From contig NZXX01000001.1 in NCBI GenBank assembly GCA_002702065.1, positions 992,001 to 1,056,000 of the forward strand: a DNA stretch of 64,000 bases, in the 5' to 3' direction. The notes under the pieces were generated by a model. It made no database searches and had not been told where the DNA came from. It saw nothing but the letters and a program-made list of their open reading frames with translations. A program made the translations under genes and the position numbers. The DNA comes from Anaerolineaceae bacterium (GTDB taxonomy: Bacteria > Chloroflexota > Anaerolineae > Aggregatilineales > Phototrophicaceae). The first letter of the stretch is position 1. Every line of letters starts with the position of its first letter. Below, one piece after another: positions 8,391 to 16,624 of the stretch.

Positions 8391-9002
8391 GTGAAAATTC
8401 TTTGTGTGAGTGATACGGTTGTGCCACAGTTAGAGAGCGCCGTGAACCTGCGCCGTCGGTACAACGATATTCAGCTGATTATCAGCTGCGGTGATATGCC
8501 GTCGTCGTATCTCGAATTCATGACAACGGTGTTGAGCGTGCCGCTGTTTTATGTGCGGGGCAACCATGATGAACGCTATACCGAGAAACCGCCGGGGGGC
8601 GAAAACCTGCACCGGCGTGTGGTCCGGCATGGCGGGCTGACCTTTGCCGGGCTGGAAGGCTCCATGCGCTATAACAGGGGCGATATCCAGTATTCCGACT
8701 CAGCTATGACGTGGATGGTCATGCGGATGGGCATCAGTGTCGGCTGGACGCGCTGGCGGTCCGGACGGGGCGTGGATGTGCTGGTGACGCACTCGCCACC
8801 GGCGGGTATTCATGATCGGGATGATCTGGCACATCGGGGCTTTAGCGGGCTGCTGCGCTTTATGGACTGGTATCGCCCGCGCTATCTGTTTCATGGGCAT
8901 GTGCATACGTGGGACCGGCGCGACACCGTGCGGACCAAATACAAGGATACCTGCGTGATGAACATCAACCCATACACGGTGCTGGACATAGACCCGGTAT
9001 AG
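8391..9002 (+). CDS. Metallophosphoesterase family protein
   Basis: A calcineurin-like phosphoesterase of about 203 residues. Seen are ILCVSDTVVPQLE, ISCGDMPSSYLEF, YVRGNHDERY, LVTHSPPAGIHD and LFHGHVHTWDR, covering motifs II-V. The first motif has SDTV instead of the usual D-x-H, so one metal-binding histidine is missing; a subgroup of bacterial phosphoesterases has this form. I chose GTG 8391 because the protein then starts with the family-typical KILCVSD; GTG 8367 would add eight residues. The gene stands alone between the GT-C-like gene and the VOC gene. The substrate is unknown. Confidence 0.75.
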   Translation: MKILCVSDTVVPQLESAVNLRRRYNDIQLIISCGDMPSSYLEFMTTVLSVPLFYVRGNHDERYTEKPPGGENLHRRVVRHGGLTFAGLEGSMRYNRGDIQYSDSAMTWMVMRMGISVGWTRWRSGRGVDVLVTHSPPAGIHDRDDLAHRGFSGLLRFMDWYRPRYLFHGHVHTWDRRDTVRTKYKDTCVMNINPYTVLDIDPV

Positions 9003-9099
9003 GCGATTAGTGAACAGGGAGCAGTTGTCAGACGATGCTTTTGATGATAACCGTTCGCTGCGAAATTTATTGAACCTGATTACGAAAGGGATTTGAAAC

Positions 9100-9528
9100 A
9101 TGCCTGTAGGAACGAAAAACACCATTATTCAGGGCGGTGGGATGCACCATATTGCGATTCAGACCCGAGACTGGGATGAATCGATGCGCTTTTACCGGGA
9201 TGTACTGGGTATGAAAGTCGTGGCGGAGTTTGGCAGCGAGACGCGCAAAATCGTGCTGCTGGATATGGGTGACGGCAGCCATATGGAGCTGTTCCAGCCC
9301 ACCGCCGAAACCAAAGCGCCGGGCAGCGAAGCCCCCAACGACCCGGTCTTTCATTTTGCGCTGGCGACCACGGATACGCGCGGCGCGACTGAGCATGTGC
9401 GGCAGGCAGGCTACCAGGTTACGGTGGAACCGAAAGACGTTGATCTGGCCGGCCAGATGAATGTGACGATCTCATTTTTTGTGGGGCCAAATGGCGAGGT
9501 CATCGAGTTCTTTCAGGTGAATGAATAG
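9100..9528 (+). CDS. VOC-family (glyoxalase/dioxygenase-like) protein
   Basis: A 142-residue vicinal-oxygen-chelate protein. It carries MHHIAIQTRDWDESMRFYRDVLGM, the usual first metal-histidine strand, then DGSHMELFQP, FHFALATTD and the final strand PNGEVIEFFQV with the glutamate ligand. One VOC module pair makes a complete domain, so it may dimerise as glyoxalase I does. The ribosome site GAAAGGGA precedes ATG 9100. The specific reaction (lactoylglutathione lyase, dioxygenase, resistance) cannot be assigned. It sits just ahead of the Mo hydroxylase genes but has its own 90-base gap on each side. Confidence 0.8.
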   Translation: MPVGTKNTIIQGGGMHHIAIQTRDWDESMRFYRDVLGMKVVAEFGSETRKIVLLDMGDGSHMELFQPTAETKAPGSEAPNDPVFHFALATTDTRGATEHVRQAGYQVTVEPKDVDLAGQMNVTISFFVGPNGEVIEFFQVNE

Positions 9529-9619
9529 CATCCGGCTGCCGGTGGTGGCGGGTCTGGTATCTTACGCATGGAATCGCCAAACGCTGATACCATTGAAAAT
9601 AATCGAAGGTGGTTGACTC

Positions 9620-11044
9620 ATGTGGACACAATACTACAGCGTAAGCTCGATTGCTGAAGCACTGGAACTGCTGGCCGAACATCGGGAACGTGCGCGGATT
9701 ATCGCGGGCGGGACGGATATTCTGATCGAGATGGAACGCGGTCAGCGGGCGGGTGTCGAGGCTCTGGTCGACATCACACGTGTGCCGGGGCTGGACCAGA
9801 TCACGCGGCGCGGGGATCAGATTCGGCTGGGGCCGCTGGTGACTCATAATCACGTTGTGGGCAGTCCACTGGTGGTGGAACGCGGTTTGCCACTGGCGCA
9901 GGCCAGCTGGGAAGTCGGCGCACCACAGATTCGCAACCGGGCCACCATTGCCGGCAACCTGATTACGGCTTCACCCGCCAACGATACCATTTCGCCGCTG
10001 CTGGCCCTCGATGCCGAAGTGACACTGACGTCACGGGAGGGCGAACGTACCCTTCGACTGGCAGATTTTTATACAGGCTTGCGCCGTACGGTCATGCGTC
10101 CGGACGAAATGCTGACCAGTATTTCATTTCCGGCACTGGCCCACGATGAACGGGGCATCTTCCTTAAGCTGGGGCTGCGGCGGGCGCAGGCGATTTCGGT
10201 GGTGAACGTCGCCGTCGTCCTGGGTTTTGATGGGGATACCGTCACACGGGCGGCGATCACGCTGGGGTGCGTCGCCCCGACCGTTGTCCATGCCACCGTT
10301 GCGGAACAGTCTTTGCTGGGGCGGTCGCTCACACCGGACACGATTCATGAAGCGGCACGTTTGGCCGCTGAAGGGCCAGACCCGATTGACGATGTGCGCG
10401 GCCCCGCCGTCTATCGTACCGAGATGGTAAAGGTGATGGTGGCGCGTGCACTGCGGGCGCTGGCACAAAATGCGCAGGCTGCGACCTGGCCGCAGCATCC
10501 ACCCATGCTGTGGGGGCCGAATCAGTCAATCGTAAAGCACGGCCTGCCACAGCAGCTAACCCATCAGGACAATCAGCCGATTGAAACCACCATCAACGGC
10601 CAGCACCGGGTGATTGCTGCCGGACAGCATAAGACCCTGCTCGACTTTCTGCGGGAAGATGCGCACTTACCCGGCACGAAAGAAGGCTGTGCCGAAGGGG
10701 AGTGTGGCGCGTGTACGGTGTTTCTGGATGGGGCCGCGGTGATGGCCTGCATGGTGCCTGCGCCGCGTGCTCATGGAGCCGACGTTGTGACCGTTGAGGG
10801 CTTGAAGCAGGATGGTCAGCTGCATCCGGTACAGACAGCCTTTCTGGAACATGGCGCGGTTCAATGCGGGTACTGTACGCCGGGCTTTGTGATGGCAGGG
10901 GCCAAGCTGCTCGAAGAATGTCCACAGCCGACCAGTGAACAGGTGCAGCAGAGTATTACCGGGAACCTGTGTCGCTGTACGGGCTATTACAAAATCATCA
11001 AGGCAATTGAAGAAGCAGGTCGTCAGGTGAGTGAGGCGAGGTAA
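9620..11044 (+). CDS. Mo hydroxylase FAD/2Fe-2S fused subunit
   Basis: A 474-residue electron-transfer subunit of the xanthine dehydrogenase family. Residues 1 to about 290 are the FAD-binding domain: ARIIAGGTDILIEM, then GAPQIRNRATIAGNLITASPANDT. From about 318 the two 2Fe-2S clusters follow: plant-type GCAEGECGACTV with a fourth cysteine in VMACMVPA, then CGYCTPGF and CRCTGYYKI. The order FAD-then-2Fe-2S is the reverse of eukaryotic and classical bacterial XdhA. The large Mo subunit lies about 480 bases downstream after a small membrane-protein gene. The substrate may be a purine or another N-heterocycle. Confidence 0.86.
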   Translation: MWTQYYSVSSIAEALELLAEHRERARIIAGGTDILIEMERGQRAGVEALVDITRVPGLDQITRRGDQIRLGPLVTHNHVVGSPLVVERGLPLAQASWEVGAPQIRNRATIAGNLITASPANDTISPLLALDAEVTLTSREGERTLRLADFYTGLRRTVMRPDEMLTSISFPALAHDERGIFLKLGLRRAQAISVVNVAVVLGFDGDTVTRAAITLGCVAPTVVHATVAEQSLLGRSLTPDTIHEAARLAAEGPDPIDDVRGPAVYRTEMVKVMVARALRALAQNAQAATWPQHPPMLWGPNQSIVKHGLPQQLTHQDNQPIETTINGQHRVIAAGQHKTLLDFLREDAHLPGTKEGCAEGECGACTVFLDGAAVMACMVPAPRAHGADVVTVEGLKQDGQLHPVQTAFLEHGAVQCGYCTPGFVMAGAKLLEECPQPTSEQVQQSITGNLCRCTGYYKIIKAIEEAGRQVSEAR

Positions 11045-11050
11045 AAGAAA

Positions 11051-11437
11051 ATGCAGGACTATCGAGTACCGGAAAAGCGGAAGCGGCGCGGGATGTGGCC
11101 GGTTTACGGCCTGCTGATGGCGCTGGCTCTGGGGGCGATTTCTTATGTACTGGGCCCCATGCTGGTGACCTACGCACGCCGCCAGTCAGCCAGTTTTAGC
11201 ATTGGTAACCTGACGCAGCAGCAGGTGGAACTGTTGTTTTCGGGCATTGTCTTTCTCGTGCTGCTGGGGGTTGTGACGCTGCTGCTGGCCATTGCTGTGC
11301 CGAAGAACAAGAATAACATTACTGACAAGGATATGGTCAAGCGCAAAGAGCAGATGGCAGCGGAAGAAAAAATGCGCAAAAAACGGGCGCTGGAAATTGA
11401 TCGTAAACTGCGCGAGCAGAACCGGCGGGCGGAGTAA
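11051..11437 (+). CDS. Small membrane protein within Mo hydroxylase locus
   Basis: A 128-residue protein I do not recognise by family. It has a basic N-terminus (PEKRKRRGMW), a hydrophobic segment at about 15-36, a second at about 68-90 and a highly charged lysine/arginine-rich tail (VKRKEQMAAEEKMRKKRALEIDRKLREQN) likely to be helical or coiled coil. Similar small membrane proteins with two segments and a charged tail occur in Chloroflexota. It starts six bases after the FAD/FeS gene and 86 bases before the Mo subunit start, so it is probably co-expressed. It could anchor the hydroxylase to the membrane, but that is speculation from position. Confidence 0.7.
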   Translation: MQDYRVPEKRKRRGMWPVYGLLMALALGAISYVLGPMLVTYARRQSASFSIGNLTQQQVELLFSGIVFLVLLGVVTLLLAIAVPKNKNNITDKDMVKRKEQMAAEEKMRKKRALEIDRKLREQNRRAE

Positions 11438-11523
11438 GACCGGGCTTGTTGAGAAACACGGCAAAATCTGGATAATTGACGGGTGCAAACCGTCAGCAGG
11501 CTGGACGACAGGCGAGGATTGTT

Positions 11524-13755
11524 GTGGCAGAAAATCATAACGTCGTAATCGGACAATCCATCAGGCGCATCGATGGGCTGGGCAAAGTGACGGGTGAGGC
11601 GGCTTACCCCGGTGACATTGATCTGGATGGTCAGTTGTGGATGAAAATCCGCTTTAGTGACCGGCTGCATGCCCGTGTGCTGGCTGTGGATACGACTGCG
11701 GCGGAGGCGCTGCCGGGTGTGCAGGCGGTGTTCACGGCCAAAGATGTGCCGGTGAACGAGTATGGTCTGATGACCAAAGATCAGCCGGTGTTATGCGGGC
11801 CGGGCAGCAGCAAGGCCGATGCTGACATCGTGCGCTGCTATATGGACATGATCGCGCTGGTTGTGGCGGACACCGAAGCGATTGCAGCGGAGGCGGTTCG
11901 TCTGATTGATGTGCGTTATGAAGACCTCCCGGCAGTCACTGATCCCGAACTGGCGATGGCCGACGGTCAACCGCAGCTTCATGCCAACACGCCCAACAAT
12001 ATCCTCTCGCATTACCGGATTCGTACCGGTGATATGGATGCCGCCTGGGCGCAGGCCGACGTGGTTGTCGAAGGTGAATATCATACCGGGTGGCAGGAAC
12101 ATGCTTATTTGCAGCCGGAAGCGGGTCTGAGCTATATCGACGACCAGGGCCGGATTACGGTTGTGGTGGCCGGGCAGTGGACCCATGAAGATCAGGAGCA
12201 GATTTACCATGCCCTTGATCTGCCGCCGGAAAAGGTGCGCGTCATTTATCCGGCCATTGGCGGGGCTTTTGGCGGGCGCGAGGATATGTCGGTGCAGATC
12301 ATTCTGGCACTGGCGACTCTACGTTTGCAGCGTCCGGTAAAATCGCAGTGGAGCCGTGAGGAGTCGATCCTCTATCATCACAAACGGCATCCGATCACAG
12401 TCAGGACGCGCTGGGGCGCCACCAGAGACGGCAAGATTGTTGCTGCCGAGGCAACCGTCATCGGTGACGCCGGGGCCTATAATTACACGTCCTCCAAAGT
12501 GATGGGCAATGCGCACCTGATGGTGACAGGGCCATACGAAATCCCCAACTGCAAGATCGACACATACGGCGTGTATACCAACAACATTCCTTGCGGGGCT
12601 TTTCGCGGGTTTGGCGCGCCACAGGGTTTGTTCGCCTCCGAGGGCCAGATGAACAAGCTGGCGGATGCGCTGGGTATGGATGTGCTGGACGTGCGACTGG
12701 CCAACTGCCTGCGTGAAGGCAGCATCATGACGGTGGGCACACCAGTTCCCCAGGGAGTCACCATTGCGAAGGTACTGGAATCGTGCGGGCAGGAAAGCTT
12801 CTGGGAATCTGCCGCCAATGGGCACTGGCAGATGGTGCCACCGCAGCAGGATGCAACCCGCCCCTGGGTCAAACGTGGGCGAGGCCTGGCCGCCGGGCTG
12901 AAGAATATCGGCTTTAGCTTCGGATATGCCGAGCAAAGCTGGGCGACGGTGGAACTGCGCGGCGCAGCCCGGATCGAAGAGGTGATCGTGCGGCAGGGTG
13001 GCGCCGAGGTTGGGCAGGGGGCGCACACCGCCTTTTTACAAATGGTCGCCGCCGCCGTTAAGGTGCCGCTGGACAAGGTGCGCTTGATCTCGCATGATAC
13101 CGCCGAGACAGATACATCGGGCAGTGCGTCTGCCTCGCGCATGACCTTCATGGCCGGGAACGCGATCCGTGGTGCAGCTGAGCAGGCTTTGAAAAAGTGG
13201 CAGGATGAAGAACGTCCGGCCATTGCGACTTACCAGTACCGGCCACCGCTCACGACGACGCTTGACCCACAAACCGGACATGGGGAACCGAACTTCACCT
13301 ATGGCTATGTGGCACAGGCCGTTGAAGTGGAGGTGGATATTGAAACCGGGCACATTCACCTGACGAAAGTGGTCTCTACGCACGATGTAGGCAAGGCGAT
13401 TAACCCGGACCTGATCGTTGGGCAGGTAGAAGGCGGTGTCGTTCAGGCGCATGGTTATGCCATTATGGAGAATCTACAGTCTGCCAACGGGCGCATTCTC
13501 AACCCCTATTTGTCAACCTATCTTATTCCAACCGTGCTCGACGTGCCGGCAGAGGTAAAGTCTGTCATTCTGGAACTTGCCGATCCGCTTGGCCCCTGGG
13601 GCGCAAGAGGTATGGGTGAAATGCCGATGCTGACTCTGGCCCCGGCCATTGCGGCAGCCGTTCATGACGCAACCGGCGTGTGGCTGGATTCGCTGCCCAT
13701 GACTCCGGATAAAGTGGTGGCCGCGTTAAGGGAGCAGGGTGTTGGCGTTGTTTAG
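11524..13755 (+). CDS. Molybdenum hydroxylase large (Mo-binding) subunit
   Basis: A xanthine dehydrogenase/aldehyde oxidase-type catalytic subunit of 743 residues. It opens with IGQSIRRIDGLGKVTGEAAY. Molybdopterin-contact stretches are GGAFGGRED at about 244, GAFRGFGAPQ at about 358, GQGAHTAFLQM and GARGMGEMP near 695, whose glutamate is the expected catalytic base. The GAFRGFGAPQ loop is XDH-like and not the cysteine-bearing loop of CO dehydrogenase. GTG 11524 has a GAGG ribosome site; an upstream start at 11476 has none. Neighbours SsnA, YqeC and MocA suggest the selenium-dependent class. The substrate is unknown. Confidence 0.87.
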   Translation: MAENHNVVIGQSIRRIDGLGKVTGEAAYPGDIDLDGQLWMKIRFSDRLHARVLAVDTTAAEALPGVQAVFTAKDVPVNEYGLMTKDQPVLCGPGSSKADADIVRCYMDMIALVVADTEAIAAEAVRLIDVRYEDLPAVTDPELAMADGQPQLHANTPNNILSHYRIRTGDMDAAWAQADVVVEGEYHTGWQEHAYLQPEAGLSYIDDQGRITVVVAGQWTHEDQEQIYHALDLPPEKVRVIYPAIGGAFGGREDMSVQIILALATLRLQRPVKSQWSREESILYHHKRHPITVRTRWGATRDGKIVAAEATVIGDAGAYNYTSSKVMGNAHLMVTGPYEIPNCKIDTYGVYTNNIPCGAFRGFGAPQGLFASEGQMNKLADALGMDVLDVRLANCLREGSIMTVGTPVPQGVTIAKVLESCGQESFWESAANGHWQMVPPQQDATRPWVKRGRGLAAGLKNIGFSFGYAEQSWATVELRGAARIEEVIVRQGGAEVGQGAHTAFLQMVAAAVKVPLDKVRLISHDTAETDTSGSASASRMTFMAGNAIRGAAEQALKKWQDEERPAIATYQYRPPLTTTLDPQTGHGEPNFTYGYVAQAVEVEVDIETGHIHLTKVVSTHDVGKAINPDLIVGQVEGGVVQAHGYAIMENLQSANGRILNPYLSTYLIPTVLDVPAEVKSVILELADPLGPWGARGMGEMPMLTLAPAIAAAVHDATGVWLDSLPMTPDKVVAALREQGVGVV

Positions 13756-13775
13756 ACAGACGCTGGCGGTACGCG

Positions 13776-15122
13776 ATGAAGCTGCATCAGGCATTTGATA
13801 TTGCGCGCGGCGATGTCGTCGCATTCATTGGAGCAGGCGGAAAATCCTCCACGTTATTCAACCTGGGTCACGAGCTGGCCGAAATGGGCTGGCGGGTGGT
13901 GGCGACGACGACCACCAGCTTTGGCCTCGACCAGCTGGAGTTGATGCCCTATGCGGTCACGCCCCGCGAGGGTATGGGCACGCTGGCGATGGCGCTGGAT
14001 GAGTTCCGGTTCGTGTTTGTCTACGATGAAATCCGCGCTGAGAAAGTTTATGGCCCGCCGCTGAACTTTATCCCCCGCATGCTGGATTCGGTCGCTTCGG
14101 ACGTTTTGCTGATCGAAGCGGACAGCGCGGGTGGGCGGCCTTTAAAAGCGCCATTTGATCATGAACCCGTGATTCCCCCTGAAACATCGCTGGTGGTGCC
14201 GATTGCGTCGCTTTCGGTGCTGGGGCAGGAACTGGACGATGAGCACGTCTACAACGCCCAGGCCATCATCGACCGTTACGGTTTTGGCGAGGGCCAGCGC
14301 GTGAAATCGCCCTGGGTGGCGCAGGTGCTGCGCGATGAAATGCTGGGCCTGGCGCGGGTGCCGGATAATGCGCGGGTGGTCGCTTTGCTGAATCAGGTAT
14401 CGGAGGGGTATCTGCGCGGGCGGGCGCGTCTGATTGCGCGTTTGATCCTGCGCGAGAATCGGGTTGGCAGTGTGGCGATTGGTTCGGCACGAGCTGCGGA
14501 CCCGGTCATCGAGGTGCAGCGCCCGGTGGCGGCGGTGGTGCTGGCGGCGGGGATGTCGCGGCGGATGGGCCAGCCAAAGGTGCTTCTGCCCTGGACGCGC
14601 AAAATGACCATCATCGAGCAGATTATCACGCAGCTGATTCTGGCGCGGGTCGATCAGATCACGGTGGTAACCGGTAACCGGGCCGGTGAGGTGCGGCGTC
14701 TGGCCACGACACGCGGCGTCGAAGCCGTGCATAATCCGCATTATGAAACGGGCGAAATGCTTTCATCGCTCAAGGCGGGTCTGGCCGCCATGCCACCCCA
14801 TATTTCAGCGGCACTGGTGGTCCTGGGCGATCAACCGCGCATCCAGCCCAAAGTCATCAATCAGGTGCTGATGGCTTATGCGGAGGGGCGGGGCAGCATT
14901 GTGGCCCCACGTTTCGAGAAACAGCGCGGGCATCCGATATTGATTGACAGGCGCTACTGGCCGGAGATTATGGCGCTGCCGGATGACGGTGCGCCACGGG
15001 ATGTGATCAACAAGTACCGCAAAGAAATGGCATTTGTCGACGTCGATACGGATAGTATCCTGGGCGATGTGGATACGATTGAGGATTATATCGAACAGCG
15101 GCGGCGCGCCGGGCTGCTCTAG
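13776..15122 (+). CDS. YqeC-MocA fusion, Mo hydroxylase cofactor maturation
   Basis: A 448-residue two-domain protein. Residues 1 to about 240 match YqeC, the putative selenium-dependent hydroxylase accessory protein: VVAFIGAGGKSSTLFNL (P-loop), VVATTTTSFG and LLIEADSAGGRPLKAP. From about 248 a MobA/MocA-type nucleotidyltransferase follows: AAVVLAAGMSRRMGQPKVLLPW, HNPHYETGEMLSSLKAGL, VVLGDQPRI and GHPILIDRRYWPEI. MocA makes molybdopterin cytosine dinucleotide, the cofactor form of most bacterial Mo hydroxylases. The fusion suggests that cofactor nucleotide loading and the presumed selenium insertion are coupled. It starts 21 bases after the Mo subunit gene and ends two bases from a convergent gene. 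Confidence 0.83.
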   Translation: MKLHQAFDIARGDVVAFIGAGGKSSTLFNLGHELAEMGWRVVATTTTSFGLDQLELMPYAVTPREGMGTLAMALDEFRFVFVYDEIRAEKVYGPPLNFIPRMLDSVASDVLLIEADSAGGRPLKAPFDHEPVIPPETSLVVPIASLSVLGQELDDEHVYNAQAIIDRYGFGEGQRVKSPWVAQVLRDEMLGLARVPDNARVVALLNQVSEGYLRGRARLIARLILRENRVGSVAIGSARAADPVIEVQRPVAAVVLAAGMSRRMGQPKVLLPWTRKMTIIEQIITQLILARVDQITVVTGNRAGEVRRLATTRGVEAVHNPHYETGEMLSSLKAGLAAMPPHISAALVVLGDQPRIQPKVINQVLMAYAEGRGSIVAPRFEKQRGHPILIDRRYWPEIMALPDDGAPRDVINKYRKEMAFVDVDTDSILGDVDTIEDYIEQRRRAGLL

Positions 15123-15124
15123 CG

Positions 15125-16177
15125 TTATTCTTCAGCGGCTTTTTCCGGCTTTTCAACCCGCAGCGGGATAAACTTTTCCCCACAGATAAACGTAACCTGT
15201 TCAACGCTTTGAGCTGGCTCTGGCAGACCTGGAACCACCACGTCGACAATATTCTTCAGGATCAGAATCAGGCCTTTGAGCTGGCTAAAGCTGTTCCAGA
15301 TTTCAGGCTGCTTCATATCGAACTCAAGCTTTGTTTCACCGGCCTGTTCCATCAACGCCCGTGCCAGCGCCTGTGCCACCAACCGTGTATCCGGCAGCCC
15401 ACCGGCATTGGCTTTTAATTCGTCGAACGTTCGCTTCTCGGCTGGTTTCTGTTCGGGTGTCGCGGTTTCGTATTCATGATAAGCGCGGGCCAGTATCCAT
15501 TCACTGAGCAGCCGCTTGTCCAGCTTCTCGATTTCGTTCACCAGCGCTTCGGGCAGTTCTTCAACTTTATCCGCTTTGGAGGGTTTGTCTTCTTTTGAAC
15601 TGCCGCCAAACTTGTATTTGAAGGTGAACTTAATACCGGTGGGGTCCTGCATGGTGCCGTCGAGGTCGATGTTCAGGGACATGCCTTCGCCAAGTGGGAT
15701 GTCCGGTATGGAGGGGATACCGGCGTTCTGGGCGAACATCGCCGCGATCACCCCGGAACCAACGAGCAGCGTGAGTGGCAGCCCCTGCTTGCTGGTCGCT
15801 GCGTCGATAATCTGCTTCTTCAGCTGCTTACCGGCGTCTGTTGCCAGAAAGGCTTTCAGCGATTCTTGCAGGGCTTTTTTGTATTGTTCGCTGTCGCCTT
15901 TTTCATCCTTCTTCTTGGGGTTGAGGCTGGCGATAATTTCCTTCAGGCGTTTTTCGGCGTCGGTTTGCGCGGCGGCGCCGGTCTGGGGTTGGTCATCCCC
16001 CAGCCGCTGAATGACCGCCTGATTGCCGACAGTTCGTTGCAGGGTCATGATGCTGTCTGGTGTCAGGTGGCCTGTTCGCAGCGCGGTTTGCAGATGATTC
16101 GAGTGAACCGCTTTGGGGGTGCTGTGTATCGGTTCGTCAATGCGCCGCCGGGTTCTGAACGTTCGTTTCCTGCGCAC
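15125..16177 (-). CDS. eCIS-type LQRTVGN-motif protein, function unknown
   Basis: A 350-residue protein with a basic N-terminus and LQRTVGNQAVIQRL at about 46-59. This LQRTxGNxxVxxL motif is a trademark of proteins encoded with or delivered by extracellular contractile injection systems, often next to DUF4157 domains, which I do not see here. A lysine-rich region is followed by a hydrophobic stretch at about 137-155 (LTLLVGSGVIAAMFA), then IPDIPLGEG and beta-rich text typical of eCIS-linked proteins. The GTG start has GGGGAT eight bases upstream. No tail-sheath or baseplate gene is in the window. It may be a cargo or adaptor protein; the alternative is a membrane-associated protein of unrelated role. 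Confidence 0.6.
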   Translation of the reverse strand: MRRKRTFRTRRRIDEPIHSTPKAVHSNHLQTALRTGHLTPDSIMTLQRTVGNQAVIQRLGDDQPQTGAAAQTDAEKRLKEIIASLNPKKKDEKGDSEQYKKALQESLKAFLATDAGKQLKKQIIDAATSKQGLPLTLLVGSGVIAAMFAQNAGIPSIPDIPLGEGMSLNIDLDGTMQDPTGIKFTFKYKFGGSSKEDKPSKADKVEELPEALVNEIEKLDKRLLSEWILARAYHEYETATPEQKPAEKRTFDELKANAGGLPDTRLVAQALARALMEQAGETKLEFDMKQPEIWNSFSQLKGLILILKNIVDVVVPGLPEPAQSVEQVTFICGEKFIPLRVEKPEKAAEE

Positions 16178-16243
16178 AAGGGTATCCCCGTCTCTGTTGA
16201 CGAGTCTATTGTAACCGATTTTGAAATTTGAGGGAGGTGGCTG

Positions 16244-16480
16244 CTATTGCTTGGTGAACCAGCCGATCAGGCGCTTGACCATGCTGCGGCGCTGATCGAG
16301 GTGCTGGTTATATTCGATGCGAAGCTGCTGGGTCAGGAATTCCAGCTCGGTTGCGCGCATGCGGGCGCCGTTGACACTCACCCAACCGTTATCAAGCATC
16401 CTTAAGTCTCGCGGGTTTTTTTTGTATAATTGCTGGTAAGCCTGTGCATAGTGGCTTAACGTTTGCTGGACATATTCCAT
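16244..16480 (-). CDS. Small conserved-looking protein of unknown function
   Basis: A 78-residue protein that I do not recognise. It starts MEYVQQTLSHYAQAYQQLY, continues PRDLRMLDNGWVSVNGARM and ends with a basic amphipathic stretch KRLIGWFTKQ. The WV-x-VNGARM pattern looks like a real folded core. ATG 16480 has AAGGGC about eight bases upstream; a TTG at 16516 would add 12 residues. It precedes the eCIS-motif gene on the same strand with a 66-base gap, so the two may be co-transcribed. It is divergent from punA. Confidence 0.55.
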   Translation of the reverse strand: MEYVQQTLSHYAQAYQQLYKKNPRDLRMLDNGWVSVNGARMRATELEFLTQQLRIEYNQHLDQRRSMVKRLIGWFTKQ

Positions 16481-16586
16481 TGTAATGTGCCCTTGCTCAA
16501 TCTTCGTGTTTTCCAAAGTGATTGATGACCACCGATAACCAGCAACATCGTGACAGCCTCAGAATTCGATTATCCAAGGCTTGCGC

Positions 16587-16592
16587 TATAAT
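16587..16592 (+). promoter_or_regulatory. Candidate -10 element upstream of punA
   Basis: TATAAT occurs 33 bases before the punA ATG, within CTTGCGCTATAATAAC. No good -35 is seen at the correct distance. A ribosome site AAAGAGGA follows at about 16612. Location between divergent genes supports it. Confidence 0.5.
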
Positions 16593-16624
16593 AACCTGTC
16601 TAAGCACGAAATCAAAGAGGACTT

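Noticed and set aside
11524..13755. Search for an in-frame UGA (selenocysteine) in the Mo subunit
   Set aside because: None is present; in this enzyme class selenium is a labile ligand, not selenocysteine, so absence is neutral.
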